From the NCBI RefSeq assembly GCF_021134715.1, contig NC_060018.1:12479501-12543500 (forward strand): a stretch of DNA of 64,000 nt, given 5' to 3'. Positions 12,016-25,800 of this stretch are shown one piece after another. This DNA is from Daphnia pulex (taxonomy: Eukaryota > Arthropoda > Branchiopoda > Diplostraca > Daphniidae). The notes below the pieces were generated by a model that was not told the origin of the DNA, searched no databases, and worked only from the letters and a program-made list of their open reading frames with translations. The position numbers were made by a program, and so were the translations under genes. The number at the start of each line of letters is the position of its first letter. Position 1 is the first letter of the stretch.

Positions 12016-15000
12016 CTGCGGAGAGAAAAAAAAAGAAACAAAAAAAAAGATATTAGACGTGATGGCGAACTAAAGGCGACAATCGTGAACCGACGAAATT
12101 TTTATGTTTTTTTTTTTCGAGCGTGTGTTTCTTTTGTGATTTGTGTGTCGTTTTTTTGTTGTTGTTCCTTATTCCCCGCGTCGAAGGAAGTGAATGTCAA
12201 GTGACACAACGAATCTCTCATTTTTTGTCTTTTTTTTTGTCTTTTTTGGTTTGTATTTTTTGAATGGGAAGAGGCCAAAAGATGAGAAATGAAAAATAAA
12301 AAAAATTACACGAATCGGATATCAAACACAAAAGAGAAATGGATGAGGGGGGGATGAGGGGGCAACACTCACATCACACAAGCTTATACATAACCACTTA
12401 AATATAGACACCTAAGAAACGAGGGGAGGGGGATGGAGGGGAGGGAATTACAAACACTACATCGATCGGATTAATCTCTTCTTTGTAAAACTTTTGTCTC
12501 TTGATTCTGGAAATGTGTCTGTGTGGGAAGGAATTTTCCTTTTGTTCTCGTTTCTCTCAAATAATGATTTTTCTTTTTGTTCTCTGTCTTTCAATTTCTC
12601 ATAAAGGACGGGATTGGGCAATAAACCCGTTGGGGGAAAAAAAATGGACAAAGCCCAAAAAATGTCATCATAATAAAAAATGGAATCTGTTGTGTGATGT
12701 TGGTTCATGTTTGAATTACTTTGAAAAAAATCTTACAAACCCACAGAAAACTGTTCTGGGGGAGGTCAGTGTTTTGAATAACAAAATAAAAAGCTGAGAG
12801 AATGGAATGGAATATTTTACGGTTAAACCTCACTCAATTTAAAGAGAGAAAGAATAAACCTTTTTGGAGAAAATCGAAACGAAAAAATAAATGGAGAAAG
12901 AGAGACCTTGACTCAGTAAAAATAAAAATAAAAAATAGAGAATGATTTATAGACTACTTAAGAACTACTACTCCTACTAAACTACCAATAGAGAGAGAGA
13001 GACTTAAAGAAGAATATGGAGCGATAATAAAAAAAATAAAAAGGGGCGGAATCGTTTTGTTTTTCTTTTTCTCTCGTTTCGCAATATAAAAAACCAAACG
13101 GGAGAAAAAGTTGATCAGATTACAAGAAAGAAAAAATCGGCTAACGACGTCCGACCCCTTCCGGCGAAAAAACTTAACGCGCCAAATTATACACAGCAGC
13201 AGCGGCAGCAGCACACGGGGGGGCATACATACAGAGTACACATACGCAGAGCAGCGACGTAACAAACATTTTTTTTTCTCTTTTCTCTCTCGTCTTTTCT
13301 TTTTTGAATATGTAACACAGTTTGGATATTCTTTTAGTTTTTAAATTTCCGGAGGAAGGGGATAGATGAGAAAATGGAATCCGCTAAAAAATGGAAGATG
13401 ATTCAATCCGTAAAAATGAAAAATGAACGAACGAACGAATGAACGTGAAAACCAACCCCGAAAAAAAAAAAAAAGAATTCTAAAATAAAAACAAAAATCT
13501 CGTCTGACGAGACTTTTTGGTCAATACTTGGAAGCGTAGCCCAAAGTAAAAAATTAAAGAGATGAAATTTTGAAATTTTTGTGAAATGTCGAAAATTGTT
13601 TTGAAATATTTTGAGAATTTGTCAGCGATCGAAATTTCCCCTTTACGTTGATTCGAGAGAGAAAATCAAATCGAGAGTTAAAAAACATTGAAAAATAAAT
13701 GAGCGATACTACTAATTATTTTCTTTCTCTCTCTCTCCCCCACATTTTTATGTTTGCGTGTTCTGTGATATTTTTTCGTTCTCTTGTTCGAGTGTCAAAT
13801 ATTTTTTTTTGGTCTTCAAATTTTCTATGGAATTTCTTGTGTTCTTTTCTAGAATTAGTTTTGTTTTTTTTTAGTTTAATTTTCTCTCTGTGTGTGTGTG
13901 GAGCTCTCAGACGGCGGTATCTTTGCCATCGGGCGTGGTGCCACCGTTGGTCTGCTGTTGAGACTCTTTGATGGGCGACGAGGCCGGGAGTTGTCCGTTG
14001 CCGTTTTCGGCCCCGTCGGGCCCGGCCAGCTGGAGGTTCAGGTTCTCGTTGCTTCCCTTGAGCGGCCCTTCTTTGCCTTCCTTCTCCTTGACGATCTCGC
14101 CGGGGTTCTCCTCGTCGATGCGCGCCTGTGACTCGCCCTCGCCTACGGTCCGACGTCCACCTAAGGAGGCATTCACGCACAACACGGGGGCAGGGCAGGG
14201 GGTGGTGGTGGTGGGTGGGGGATGTGATGGACGGACCAAAAAGGGGGCGGGGGGCAACAACAAAACAACAACACACAAGACACACACGCAGACACATCGG
14301 GTGGATGACGTGCGATGAATGAAAAGAAACACATCGGATGATTTTTTTAAAAATCAAATTTCGTGCGACACACAACAACAGGAGGATGATTAACGGATTC
14401 CATGATGAAATTGATGAACGCACGGAACAAAAAAAAAATGATCCAAATGGAGGGAAACCACGCGAAAATAAAATGTGGTTTAAGGGGGGACACACAAAAT
14501 TGTTTTGTGTTGCGGGAAAGAAAAAAAAATCAAATTCAATCAACAAAAAAAACAATCGACAATGAGGTGGGGGGGTAATCAGGGTGGGTGTGGGTGGAGA
14601 GGAGATTTTTCGAAATAATAAAAAAAAATGAAAAAACAAAAAAACAAAAAAAAAAAAAGAGAGAAAAAAAACGCGGATTTAGCGCTGGTTTTGATTGGCA
14701 ACAAAAACACTATAAATACAATATAATAAAAAATTGTTAATCGAGTTAAGAAAAAACAGCAGCAACACATGAAAATCCCTTTTTTGTTTACTGTTATTCG
14801 ATATAGCGTTAATTCAACTTTTTTTTAAAACAACGAAAGCGAAAAAATAAAAACTTTAAGAGAAAGCTGATAGTGGAAAAAGTAACAGATTTTTTTTTAA
14901 TTTTTTGAAATGTTTTTTAAAAATTAAAAACTTTTTTACATTAAATTGAAAGCCTCTTTAGCATGTTTGATATTGGGTGAGTTAATGAAAAATATTAAAT

Positions 15001-18000
15001 CCCTAAGCCATTTTATGAGAAAAAAAAATAATAAAAATGAAATAAAAATGTAATGTCAGTAATTTAAAAAAAAAGGTAGTTGCTTCAAACCAGATTTTGT
15101 TTTTTTTTGTAAGGAAAAAAATCCTCAATTTTTTTTCTCTCTCTGCTTGGCATAAAAATGGATTTCGTGTCACTTAATCCGGTCGAGGAAAAAAATTGAG
15201 AAAAATATTTAAAGCTAATAATAATAATTTAAAATAAAGAAGAAAATATTGTTTTGTTTGTAATTTTGTCGGAGGGGGGAGGTGTGGGAGGTTGACGAAA
15301 GAGGGTGGAGAGAAGGGCGGTTTGGAATAAGAATTGAGAGATCTTCTACATCTGACAGAGAGAGAGAAAGGAGATGTTGATGGCCAGACTCTAACTACGA
15401 CGAAACTATTTGAGAGAAAAGAAACACTAGCAGTCGGTGTTGACTGTTGGTTTAACTAATTAGGAAGAGAAAGAGAAGAGAAAAACGAACAATAGAGAAA
15501 GAAGAGACAAGTGTAAAGAAGAATCGTAATCATAATAATCATAATAATAGAGCTAAAAGAATAGAAAATTTTTTTGGTAAAATAAAAATAAAATACCGCA
15601 CGACCAAAAATTAAAGTCTTAAAAATAAAAATAAGAAATGAATGAAATGATTTGACTAACCAGCGAAGCACCACCGGCCGGTGTTGCGGGCGTAGAGGAC
15701 GACGGCCGTGACGACTAGGATGGCCACGATGACGATAACAATGGCAGCAACTCCGGCGCCACTGACTCCGCCGGCTAAATCAGAACGAGAATCAACGGTC
15801 CGTTGGTTGGCTTGATTCGAACAGTTCTCAATTTGATTCGGGTTACATTGCGCCGGTGCTGGTGATGTTGACAGGCGCACCGTGTACTCTTGTGAGATGG
15901 CCTCGCCGTTCATCATCGACGACTCCACAATCAGACGGAAAATGCGACGCGCGTCCGCCTCGCCCAAAGTCTTGATCCGCAGACGGGCCTCGAAGGATGT
16001 GGCGTTCTGGAATGAAATAAAAAAACAGAAAAATTCAATTTCTAATAATTAAATTCGTATTGAAAATCAAATGTTTATACCAGGCTCTTGAGCTCAAAGA
16101 CTTCGACACGAGGATCGCTGGAACGACCGGTAAAGGGTTCAACAGCCAACTCGGTCTCACTGTCGAGCTTCCAGGCGACGCTGGACGGGCGGGGGTTGGC
16201 GGTAAAGTTGACGGTGATGTCACCTGGCTGGCCGAGCACGAAATCGTAGAGAGTCATCTCACCTTTGGGTTGAGGAGGAACTGTAAAATGGTTTAAAAAA
16301 ACAAAAAAATCAGATTTGGGAAACAGTTAGCTCGACCCAGAAATGAGAAGATGTCGTCAACTGGAACAAAAAAGAAAAAGACAAACTCACAGATGACGTT
16401 CAATTGGGCAAAAGTCTCGCGAGGATCGTCCATCGACAGCCACGGGCCATTGGTGACGCAACGGAGTAACTTGCCGTGGTCGACGGCCTGGAAGGCGTAG
16501 TTCAATTTGCTGGTGATACTCACCTTGGAGTCTCCGCTAGCCGGTCTCGGTTCCATAACCGTCTGGGTATTGGTGAAGTCCAAATCGCGATCACCTGGAA
16601 GTCCAGCGGAATTGGGGGATTAACGTCAAACACAACAACAGCAACAACAACAACAACGAAAAGAAAGAAATCATCAGCACAGAAGTTGAAAAGGAGAATG
16701 AGATCACGAGGTGAATTCAAACACATAACGGTGTCCTTTTATAGCTGTGAGAAAAAATTCGATTAAATTGAAAAAGTATTTTTATAGATTGTCATGCACG
16801 AGTAATCCCCCTCTCCTTTTTACCCCCTTTGATAATAGAATTCGAGGAAATCAACCGGTTCGTTAACCAGCCACAGTCTTTTTTTTTCTTCTTTCGATCT
16901 AGTGGGACGCAGTAAATACTGGACAGGATTTCACTGGGCAATCATTAACCCCATTTAGTTTCCGTTGGTATTTTTTGATTAGGTTCTATCTACAGCTATT
17001 TGACGGGAAAAATTGTTTTTTTTGGGGGATAGAGCGAACGACAATCAAGGAAAATGTGTGTCATTTTTTATCAAATGATTATTCCAGGAATCCTGAAGGG
17101 AAAAGGGATGAAACAAAAAAGTAAAAAAAAAGAAAGAAAATGGTTTTTTGTGTACCCAACACCCAAGTGATGGCAGGAGCGGGACGGGCGTCGGCCACCA
17201 TGCAATCGATTTGAGCGTTCTCGCCGGCGATGACAGTGATGGGATCGTCTCTGGGCCTCAGGGAAATCTGCGGCAAAGCTGCAAAAATAAAAAAAAAAAA
17301 AAATTAAAATAAAATTTTGACCAGGCAAAAATAAAACAAAACCGCATACTGGATGAACTCGTAAAAATAAATAAAAAATAAATAAATAGAATAAATAACT
17401 AACCCAAAACGGTGACGTTGGTGCTGGCCCGTTCGGCTGGCGATCTGCTCGTTCCGCTGAGGAACACTCGGCATGCCCACACTCCGTTTTCCATATCCGT
17501 AATTCTGGCCTATTGCAAATAGACACAAATTTATTTTTACCGTTTTATCCATTTTTCTTTCTTAAGAAATTCAAGATGATAAAAATTGGTGTTCGGCCGA
17601 CTGACCTGAATGCCGCATTCTCCGTCTTCGAGGACTCCCAACGGCTCGTAAGGGCTGCCCTCGGCCAAATTGTAAAGATCTCCGTTAATCTCCCACAAGC
17701 AGCTCTTGATGGGCGTGCGTGTCTTGCACATGAGCCTCGTCACTTGATCCTGTCGGACGACGATGTTCTGCGGCTCGATCGTCACCTGGCAAATCGCGAC
17801 ACCTGTCAAAACCGGAAAAAAGAAGAAATTATTATCGATGCATAGGGCGATTAGGCCCGACAGCTGGCGCCATCTAGCGCTCAAGAAAAGCAACAAAGTC
17901 ACAATTGCCCCTTCTGGTTGAGGTTGATGGAGGCAACCAATGACACACCCGACAACACCCACACACACACACAGAGAACCTGAACAGACGCCCGTCATAA

Positions 18001-21000
18001 AAGAGAAAGGTATAATAATAATAATCGACAAGAAAGACGGGAAAGAAAAGGAAATAAGTACATGGGAAAAAGAAGAGGGAGGCCAAGCCTCTCTTTCGCT
18101 TGGCTCCTCGATCGTGAATCACACCGGCATCGGAGATATAATACAACCAAGAGACTCGGATATATACCGTGGAGGTGGTGGTGGTGGGGGGGACTGTGGG
18201 AAAAAATGATCAGTAGCTGCTGGTGGTGGTGGCCGACCAAATAGAAGTCTAAGAGAGTACAACAACCTTTTTTCGTTCAGAAAAGAAAGAAAAAGTTTTT
18301 CTTCTTCTTCTTCTTCTTTTGTCTGTGTGTTCTCAGGGACGACCCCACCCCCCTTCTCTTTTATTCACCCTCTGGGCATTAAAACATGTAATAGATAATA
18401 TACACATAACCCGAAACTTTTTTGATAAATCTAAGGAGAGGGGGGAAGAAGAAGAATTAATTCCGAATGAAAAATAAGATTTTAACCAAAAAATCATAAG
18501 GAAGAAGAAAAGCGAATGGCGCGGTTCGTTTGGCTCGAGGGCACGGTTTGAAATAGAAAAGAGAACCGAAGAAGAAGAACATCGAGTGCACACGCACCAC
18601 ACTCGACGAACTCCCCAACCAAACACCTTGAACACCATCTACCTGTGATCTACCCCGAGGGCTTCCAACGGTCACTTTGCTCTTCTATTCCTCAGAGTGC
18701 TGGAACAAACGAAAAAAAAACAAGTTTCCACCCAAAGAGAAAGAAACTGAAAAAGACACAAAAACTCTAGTACTAAACAATAAGAATTGAAACAAATCAA
18801 TCGTCGAGAGAAATTGATATTTCGAGAGAGAGAATCCGCTCCGGATGCAAATGGCGTCGTCGTCGCTTTCAAAATGTATGCGCCATATGCTGCTGTGGAT
18901 GTGTATTTGTGCCGCTAAAAAGTCCATCATCGCCAATCCACGGGATCTATCCCCAAGTCCCCCCTACACACACCCTACTACTCCTACTCCACTTCCCTTT
19001 TTTCATCAGGATATTCTTTTTTTCCATTCGCCCTTTTCCTTGGAAAACTAGGGGATCCGATCCTCTCTCTCTTCCATCCGACGACGGATGGAAGGGGGGC
19101 GAAAAATCGATAGACTCGCTCTTGTTGCTACGGGCAACCGGGGCAGCTGCCGTCGTCCCACCCTTTTGTCTGTGTGCTAGCGTATACATGCACAGTTATA
19201 TAGCATCTCCTCCTCACCACCCCACCACCACCTCCTCCCCATTGGCAAAGCGTCGCTTTTCCCTCCCATCACAGAGATTTCCTCTTTCTCTCTCATTCCC
19301 GTTTACGTGAGTGTATGTTCCGTTAGACGACGAGAATTGTTGATTCTCCACATCATCATCATCATCATTTCGGGCTCTTTTTTTTTCACCAGCAGGTCAT
19401 TTGCATGCGCATAGCGGCGTTTATTTCAACCCATTCTAAACGATTGGCTCTGCGCGACATTGCCAAATTTAGTCAAAAGAAATTTATTAACCAAACGGAT
19501 AAGGAGACAACAGGTTTTCTCTCTCTTTCCCTTGAGTCTAACCTGTTAAATAATATCCCCTGCGGTTCTTGTCATTTTTTTCCAGTCTAGAAATTAAAGA
19601 CGAAATGCCCCGCTCAAGAGATTTCAAGTGGAATCGCGTAACTCGAGTCGATGGAAAAAGAAAGAAGTAAGGCGACACCGCCATTTGAAATCGAGACGTT
19701 TGGTGTCGATTTTAAAATAATTTTTTTTTTCCTCGGACGACCGAAATGTTTCACTCTCTTCTTCTTCTTCTTTTACTCTTCGGCGCGCTGTTATTTGGTG
19801 CGTGTCTTCTGACTTTCGACATGTGACGTTTTCTCTTACAGGCCACACCAGCCCACCCCAACTCCCCCACATTTAGCTTCAAGTGTCAAATTCCCTTCGT
19901 CTGGAAAACTGGGAAAATTACGTGCGTGTCCAGAAAGGAGGAAAAAAGGCGAGGGACCTCACAGAGGAACACACCCAAAAAACTGTGAACAAACAACAAG
20001 GGAGAAAATGAAAAGGGAAAACAAAAGAAAGAAGAAAACCAGGCGACGTTGCAACTTTTTTTTCCACCGGTCGTGCAAGACATGATTCGCATTCACAATG
20101 TGACAAGAGAGACAAAATTAGGAGGGATCCTGTTTGTCAAATCCCATTTTAAATCTTCAAATCAAAACTTGAAAGAAGAAGATGGACTCCACGTCACCAG
20201 TCAAAGAATAAAAGGCCCAAAACTGGCGGTTGAACGAACTTTAGGTCGTGTGTATAGAAAAAAAAAATTTCATTTTTACTTCAAGAGTGTTTGCCCAGCG
20301 CTCACGACAATGACGTACACACACACAAGGTACACCTGCCGTTCGGTTTGACCAATAGCAGTGAGTGTGTTCGCTAAAAACCGCAGACTGCAGTAGAAAA
20401 CTAGAAGTAAAAAAACGCCATAAAGAAATAAGAAATAAGAAGAAAACTGGATGGAAAAATAAAAAGGTGGAGGAGAGCTACACGCTTCAAAGAGTTTCGG
20501 TTCCGGGCTGTTGATGCAAAGAAAGAAAAAAAGTTTCTTCTTCCATTTTTCTCGGCTCAACTTTTTTTATTTTGGGGGGTTTTTAAATTGGAAGATATTC
20601 AGCACCTCCTTTCTAATACGTTAACCTTTTCCCCTACGTGTACTCGAGCGTACCCATATACTTTTCAATTATAAAAGAGCTGGTTTGATGATTCCAATTC
20701 CGGTTTAATCGAGTTCACATTTGGGCACGGGCTACTTTTTGATCCCATTTGAGTTGTTTGGTTCAACAGTTAAAGCGATACGATTAAAGTCGACTTGAGG
20801 GGGAGAGAGACAGAAAGAAATCAAAATCTGAACGTGAACTGCCACAACCAGTTTTTCTTAATCCATCAAAAAGAAACAAATCAAATAAAATCAAAAGAAA
20901 CGATGATAGAGGCCGCTGCTTTCACCCAAACAGGACCGAGAAGAGAGAGACTCGGAGACCTTTCACCGAGAGTCAAAACAACAAAAATTAAGTATGTTGA

Positions 21001-22859
21001 GGCTAATCACGCAACGTCTGCCAACTACACAACAACCGGCACACGAAAGTTTTCGTTCCTTGATCTCCCCCCATACCCTTATTTTACTTCTCCGTGGAAT
21101 TTTTATATACCCGAAACAAAAGGAAACGACCGCCATGGTCTTTTTTTCCAAACCCAAAAAAAAACAATAAAAAAAACGAACGTAATCAATAATTCACCCA
21201 AGGTTTTTTGGTTCCCTCTTTCTACTACTTTCGTGTGGTTGTTGAATTATTCCGGCCGGACGAGAGTGAAAAGAAAAGGGGTTGAAAAACATGTTTGAAA
21301 AAATAAAAATCCGATTGCCCTTCTTAGTTTCCCACGCTGTTTCTCCGGACACTAGAATCTATCCGATCTATATCCTTTACGAATCCAAACAAACAAACAA
21401 ACCAGCACCGTGTGTGGGTGTGTGTGTTGAAAAAAAGAAGGGTCGAATAGCCAGTGAGTAAATAGAGAGCAAAGTACATCAGAGATGAAACGAGAGAGAT
21501 TTAGCTATTTATATATGATGAAGCGCGTGCTGGCGAATGAAAAAAGAAATCTGCCCATCTCAAATTCCACACGGGATCCAAAATACAAACGGGAATTCTT
21601 TCGATTCCGTCGATCTAAATAATAATAATAATAATAGAGTCAAATAGAAAAGAAGAAGAAGACAATTGACCGGAAATCTCTCGCTCAAGAGCTTTTTTTT
21701 GTTATCTCTCTCTTGTGAACAGGAAAACGAAACATAACAGGAGGCGGAGGGACATGTATATAATCCACCCTTCGAAACTGTATTTGGCTCAGATATTATT
21801 ATTTGAAATGCAAGTTCTTGAAAGAAACGGTTCAAATCCGCCACTTCCGTTTGGGTGATGGATGAAAAAGTTTTTGACCCCTCTTCTTCTTCTTGTGTGT
21901 GTGTATCTACCACCTGCGACCACCTGTACCTGAGTAGCAGCCCCCAACCAAATCTAAAAAAAGCTCCTCCTCTATATTTAAAAAGACTCCATCTTGTTTT
22001 TTTCTTTCCGGAAGACTAAAAAGGGGGGACTTTTTTTAAAAAAGATTGAAGTTCACCTTAATTACTTTTTCTCATTTCTGTCTTGTCTGATTCCGAGCTG
22101 GAAGAAGAGGATGTTGGGCAGAGAAAAAAAGTCGTTTTATTTTATGCTGTCTAGGGGGGTTTGAGGTAATTGGTGGGAAAAGGGAACAATACGACATCCG
22201 CCGAGTGGTGCACACAGCGTCTCTCTCTATCTCATCCAGTTCCTGTGTGTGTGCCCCCTTTTTATTTTTTCAATTGAACCTTCACGATGTGTGTGTAAGA
22301 TGTATAAAGTGCGCACAGCTCGGGAGTTACCCATTTCCCCCCCCCCCGGTTTTCTATGCCTCTATCTTTTAAAGGAGAATTGGACTAGATTGACTCTGAT
22401 TGAAGCTTACACACAGAACGGAATGATACGCCATCTGAAAAAAAGGATCAAATGTATACAGGGATAGAGGAAGGAAGAAGTTTTCTACATTATAGGAGCC
22501 ATTTTGCCCTGGAGCCAACGCTTCGTTGTGTGTGTAACACGCTGGTGGTGGTCCCTTAACCGTAACCGCCAAACTCACAGGCCCCTGAACTTCTTTTTTT
22601 TTTATTTCGATAAAAAATGAAAAACCGACAGATATATATATAAAGCCTCGCCCTGGAAATATGTTGTGTGTGTGCACCAGTAATCATTCTTCTTTTTTCG
22701 GACATGAATGTGCAAAAATGGCGCCACAAAAAGTAAAAACTTTTCCCCCCCATCATTTTGGGATGGCATTTTTAGGGTCAAGGCAACAATCCCAAAAAGA
22801 AATGAAAAATGTTTCTTACCGATCAATAGGAAGAGGCCGATGAAACTCAATCGCGTCAT
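11384..22859 (-). CDS. Fas3: Fasciclin 3, Ig-domain adhesion protein
   Basis: This is a homophilic cell-adhesion receptor of septate junctions and axons in Drosophila. Shared exons are 22859-22820 (signal peptide MTRLSFIGLFLLIG), 17802-17606, 17509-17404, 17278-17156, 16594-16391, 16280-16081 and 16006-15661. All phases agree. Three Ig-like domains follow the signal peptide. Ig1 has the unusual Fas3 pattern of a CLWEINGDLYNL strand and a DGECGIQ loop. The last shared exon carries the membrane helix (AAIVIVIVAILVVTAVVLYA) and the juxtamembrane ARNTGRWCFAG, nearly the ARATGRWCFGG of Drosophila Fas3 as I recall it. Two alternative endings, 14160-13907 or 12015-11384, give about 489 or 551 residues. 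Intron 1 is about 5 kb and dwarfs the others. I regard the identity as secure. Confidence 0.93.
12016..13906. other. Fas3: Fas3: tail A 3' UTR and intron before tail B
   Basis: AT-rich noncoding sequence lies between the two alternative tails. Short open frames at 12457-13344 are low-complexity and have no family resemblance. The region must hold the polyadenylation signal of the tail A transcript; several AATAAA-like sequences occur, but I cannot choose one. Confidence 0.5.
13907..14160 (-). CDS. Fas3: Fas3 cytoplasmic tail A, single alternative exon
   Basis: The acceptor CCTCCTTAG (rev.) enters in phase 1, fitting the donor after WCFAG. It encodes 83 residues, GRRTVGEGESQARIDEEN through GGTTPDGKDTAV and stop. 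The tail is hydrophilic and rich in Glu, Gly, Asn and Gln. It has no Tyr, so it lacks the Tyr motifs of tail B. The final residues DTAV resemble a class I PDZ ligand (T-x-V type), which is an inference from four residues. Confidence 0.8.
17803..22819. other. Fas3: Fas3 intron 1, 5 kb, no gene seen
   Basis: This intron separates the signal-peptide exon from Ig1. It holds TTC/GAA and CA/GT microsatellites (18300-18320, 21400-21430), a CAT run near 19350 and C/G homopolymers. No Ig-like or other exon was recognised on either strand. A large first intron in a gene otherwise full of small introns is a likely place for enhancers. Confidence 0.5.
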
Positions 22860-25800
22860 TTTTCTTTGTTCTTTGGGTGGGACGAAGAAACAAAAACTTT
22901 TCGCACACCAGAGACCTTCTTCCAGCAGCAGCACAAGAGTTGATATCCCGCGCCCAACACAATTTTCCTCCAAAACCAAAGTTTAAAACACACACTACTT
23001 TGGCCAACCGACTGTGTGTGTGCGTTGCTACAATAGAAAAGAACTTTATTCTTCTCCAACTCGAATTCCTCTTGGTTCAAGATAACAAAAACTCGTTCTC
23101 CTTTTTTCTTCTCTTGTCCTCAAGGCTTTTTTCCAGTCGAAAAAAATCTTCTTCTTTTTATGAATTTGGAATTGGCTGGAGCCTAAAGGCGTTTCTTCTT
23201 TCGAAAAAATATATGTAGACGTTGGAGAGGAGAAGAAAAGAAAAAATGTTTTTTTCCAAAAATAATAGACTGCAAAGTCAAACACTACTTTCCAACTCGA
23301 CTCGGCGTCCTCGACTGAAGCGTTTCGACTTCTTTTCCAGCAGCTTGGAAGAACGGAGGTGGGGTGGCTTGGGTTCGGGTGGGTGGTGACTGGGGGGGAA
23401 ACCAACGGCTGCCAGGCGGGGCCATGGCGCGCGACAGCCACCGCTAGAGGCGCCACTATCCAGTCTCATTTTTCCTTCTTCCTACCTTTTTTTGAAAAAT
23501 TGACCAACCGCCATCACCTACACACCTAAAACTCGTGTTTTTTTAGACCCCACAAAAAACAATCAACCATCTTATTTCTTAAATCTCTATTTCTACCTTG
23601 TAACCTTCGTAAAATGTCGTCTGGAAAAACTATTCTCCCTCGAGGAATACACATTCGGTTGAAAACAGGAATTCTCTTGGGTAGGTGGTGGTGGCATAGT
23701 CGAAGAATAAAATGGCGAAAAAGATTCCCCCCTCTCTGTTGGAAGAATCAACGGTAGCCTTGCAATCCCCCCTCTTTCATCGAAACGCGTAGATTCAATT
23801 GTTAATCCCCTGAAGAATGTAATGGCGGCCATTGCCGTACAGGTAAATATCTACGGACGCCACAATTTTTCTCGGGGTTTCTTTTTTCAACTTTATTGAC
23901 CACGTGTTTTTTAAAAGAAAAAGTAAAATTAAAAAGTAAATCTCTTTTCAAAGTCGTGTGGATTACCTCCACCCAAAACTGTCGTCTAGAAATCGAAACA
24001 ACAACACGAAATAGAAAACCATTCAATTAACCCAATAATATTATTCAGTTATCTTTTATCTTTTTTTTCTGTACGTGCAACAATTGGATTCCACGATGTG
24101 GAAAAGGGAAAATGCCTAGACCGGAAATGTATTACACACGACGCCGGTGATGTCAACAAGTAGCGGCCACATACCTCATGACTCATTGACTTCTTTCTCA
24201 TCTCTCATGTTTATACATTTATTCTTTTTTCGGTACCATCTTTTTATTATTATAGTTATTATTCCCTGCAAACAGGTGATTCTTTGGCGTTCCAAAAAAC
24301 AGATAGTTTTTTTAAATGCAATTAAAAGTACATTTTCGCGGTACGGAAATGTGGGTTAACGAGGTGTGCTATCTTAACGGGAAAACGTTAAGCAGAGAAG
24401 ATTATCAGCTGTTTGCGGAGGAGGAAAGAAAAAAAGAATTTTTTTCGTATTTACTCGGGCCATTGAATTTCTTATCAGTTTGCCCAAGATATTTGCCACG
24501 AGGAAACACCAGATACTATATATGTGTTTTTAACCAATTGGCGGGTCCCGCTAATATTTGACTTTCCTGGAGGGGTGAGACTAAACAGAAAAAAAAGAAC
24601 TTTTTGGGAAGAAAACAAAAGGTGACAAAGCCGCAACTCTGTTTACACAGAATAAATTTTGACGGATAGACATGATAGTTGTGTACTTCTTTTTTTTGGT
24701 TTGAAATCGGATGCCTGAAAAAGGCCCCCCGACACTCTGAGACCCCGCGCCGACTATTTTGCACCACCAGTGCGCCAGTGGTTCCAGCCATTTTTGTATT
24801 TTTCCATGACTCGTGTGTGACACTCGATACTGATGGCTAGACTTCCGTCTGCATCGCTAAGTAGTCTTTCCTCTAGTAGCTATAAAGAGAAAAAGGGATG
24901 ATAGTACTATCCCCCATTCAGCATTTCAGAATGAAAACGGACTGGTTCTATTATTCTACTTTGTCAATTTCCTTAATTGGAACTCGTTGGACAAATTGAG
25001 AAAAAATAACGGATGCAACAAAATTGTAATTTTATTCTGGGTTTCGGTATTTGATCATTATAGAGGGGCGAATAAAACGACACGTCGATTGCGTGTGACA
25101 CACACACACAAGGTGGTTGTTACGCATATTTATTAGGTAGCTCATCATAATCACGCTCGGTTTATTCCATTTAATGTGGGGCGGACCGTGTCCCAAAACT
25201 ATCCAAAAAATTCGTGTACAGTAGGGGAGAAAATAATAAAGGGAAAATTAGAAAAGAATAAACGAGAAAGAAGAAGAAAAACTTGTTTGAAATGAGAGAA
25301 AATGGAGGGGGGAATTGATTGCATTGAAATCCTCACTTCAACAAGAAGCGACCCCTTTCACACACACACACACGCTCACGGACGGACGGACGGACGGCGG
25401 CGGTGTGTGATATCTTACCGTTCCAGTCGGATGATTTTCCATGGAAATTATACTGTTTTTTATTTTCTAGAAAAGCTTGAGAGAATTATTACTACTCATA
25501 ATTCTTATTTTTTCTATGATCCTCCCCATTCTGACTAGGAATAGAGAGAGGGAAAAAGTAGTTTTCGTTCCGGTTTGCCAGGTATGTTGTCTTCTTTTCT
25601 CCCCCCCCCCCCTGTTTACTAGGAGAGTTTTGGAGTAAGTAATATTTTCACATTACACCTGAACAACACCACCCCCGTAGTAGTAAGTCGGTCGACAGGT
25701 CGTCAGCCAGAATCCCCCCGCTCCATCCCTGTGGAGTTGCGTGCCGGATTCTCAAGATAGAACCCAATAAGTAGACGCTGCTGCTGAATTTCAATGAGGC

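Noticed and set aside
22602-22979. A 125-codon minus-strand frame covering the Fas3 signal exon
   Set aside because: Only the 40 bases from 22859 to 22820 are coding; the rest is 5' leader and intron 1, as shown by the GTAAGA donor and the phase match to Ig1.
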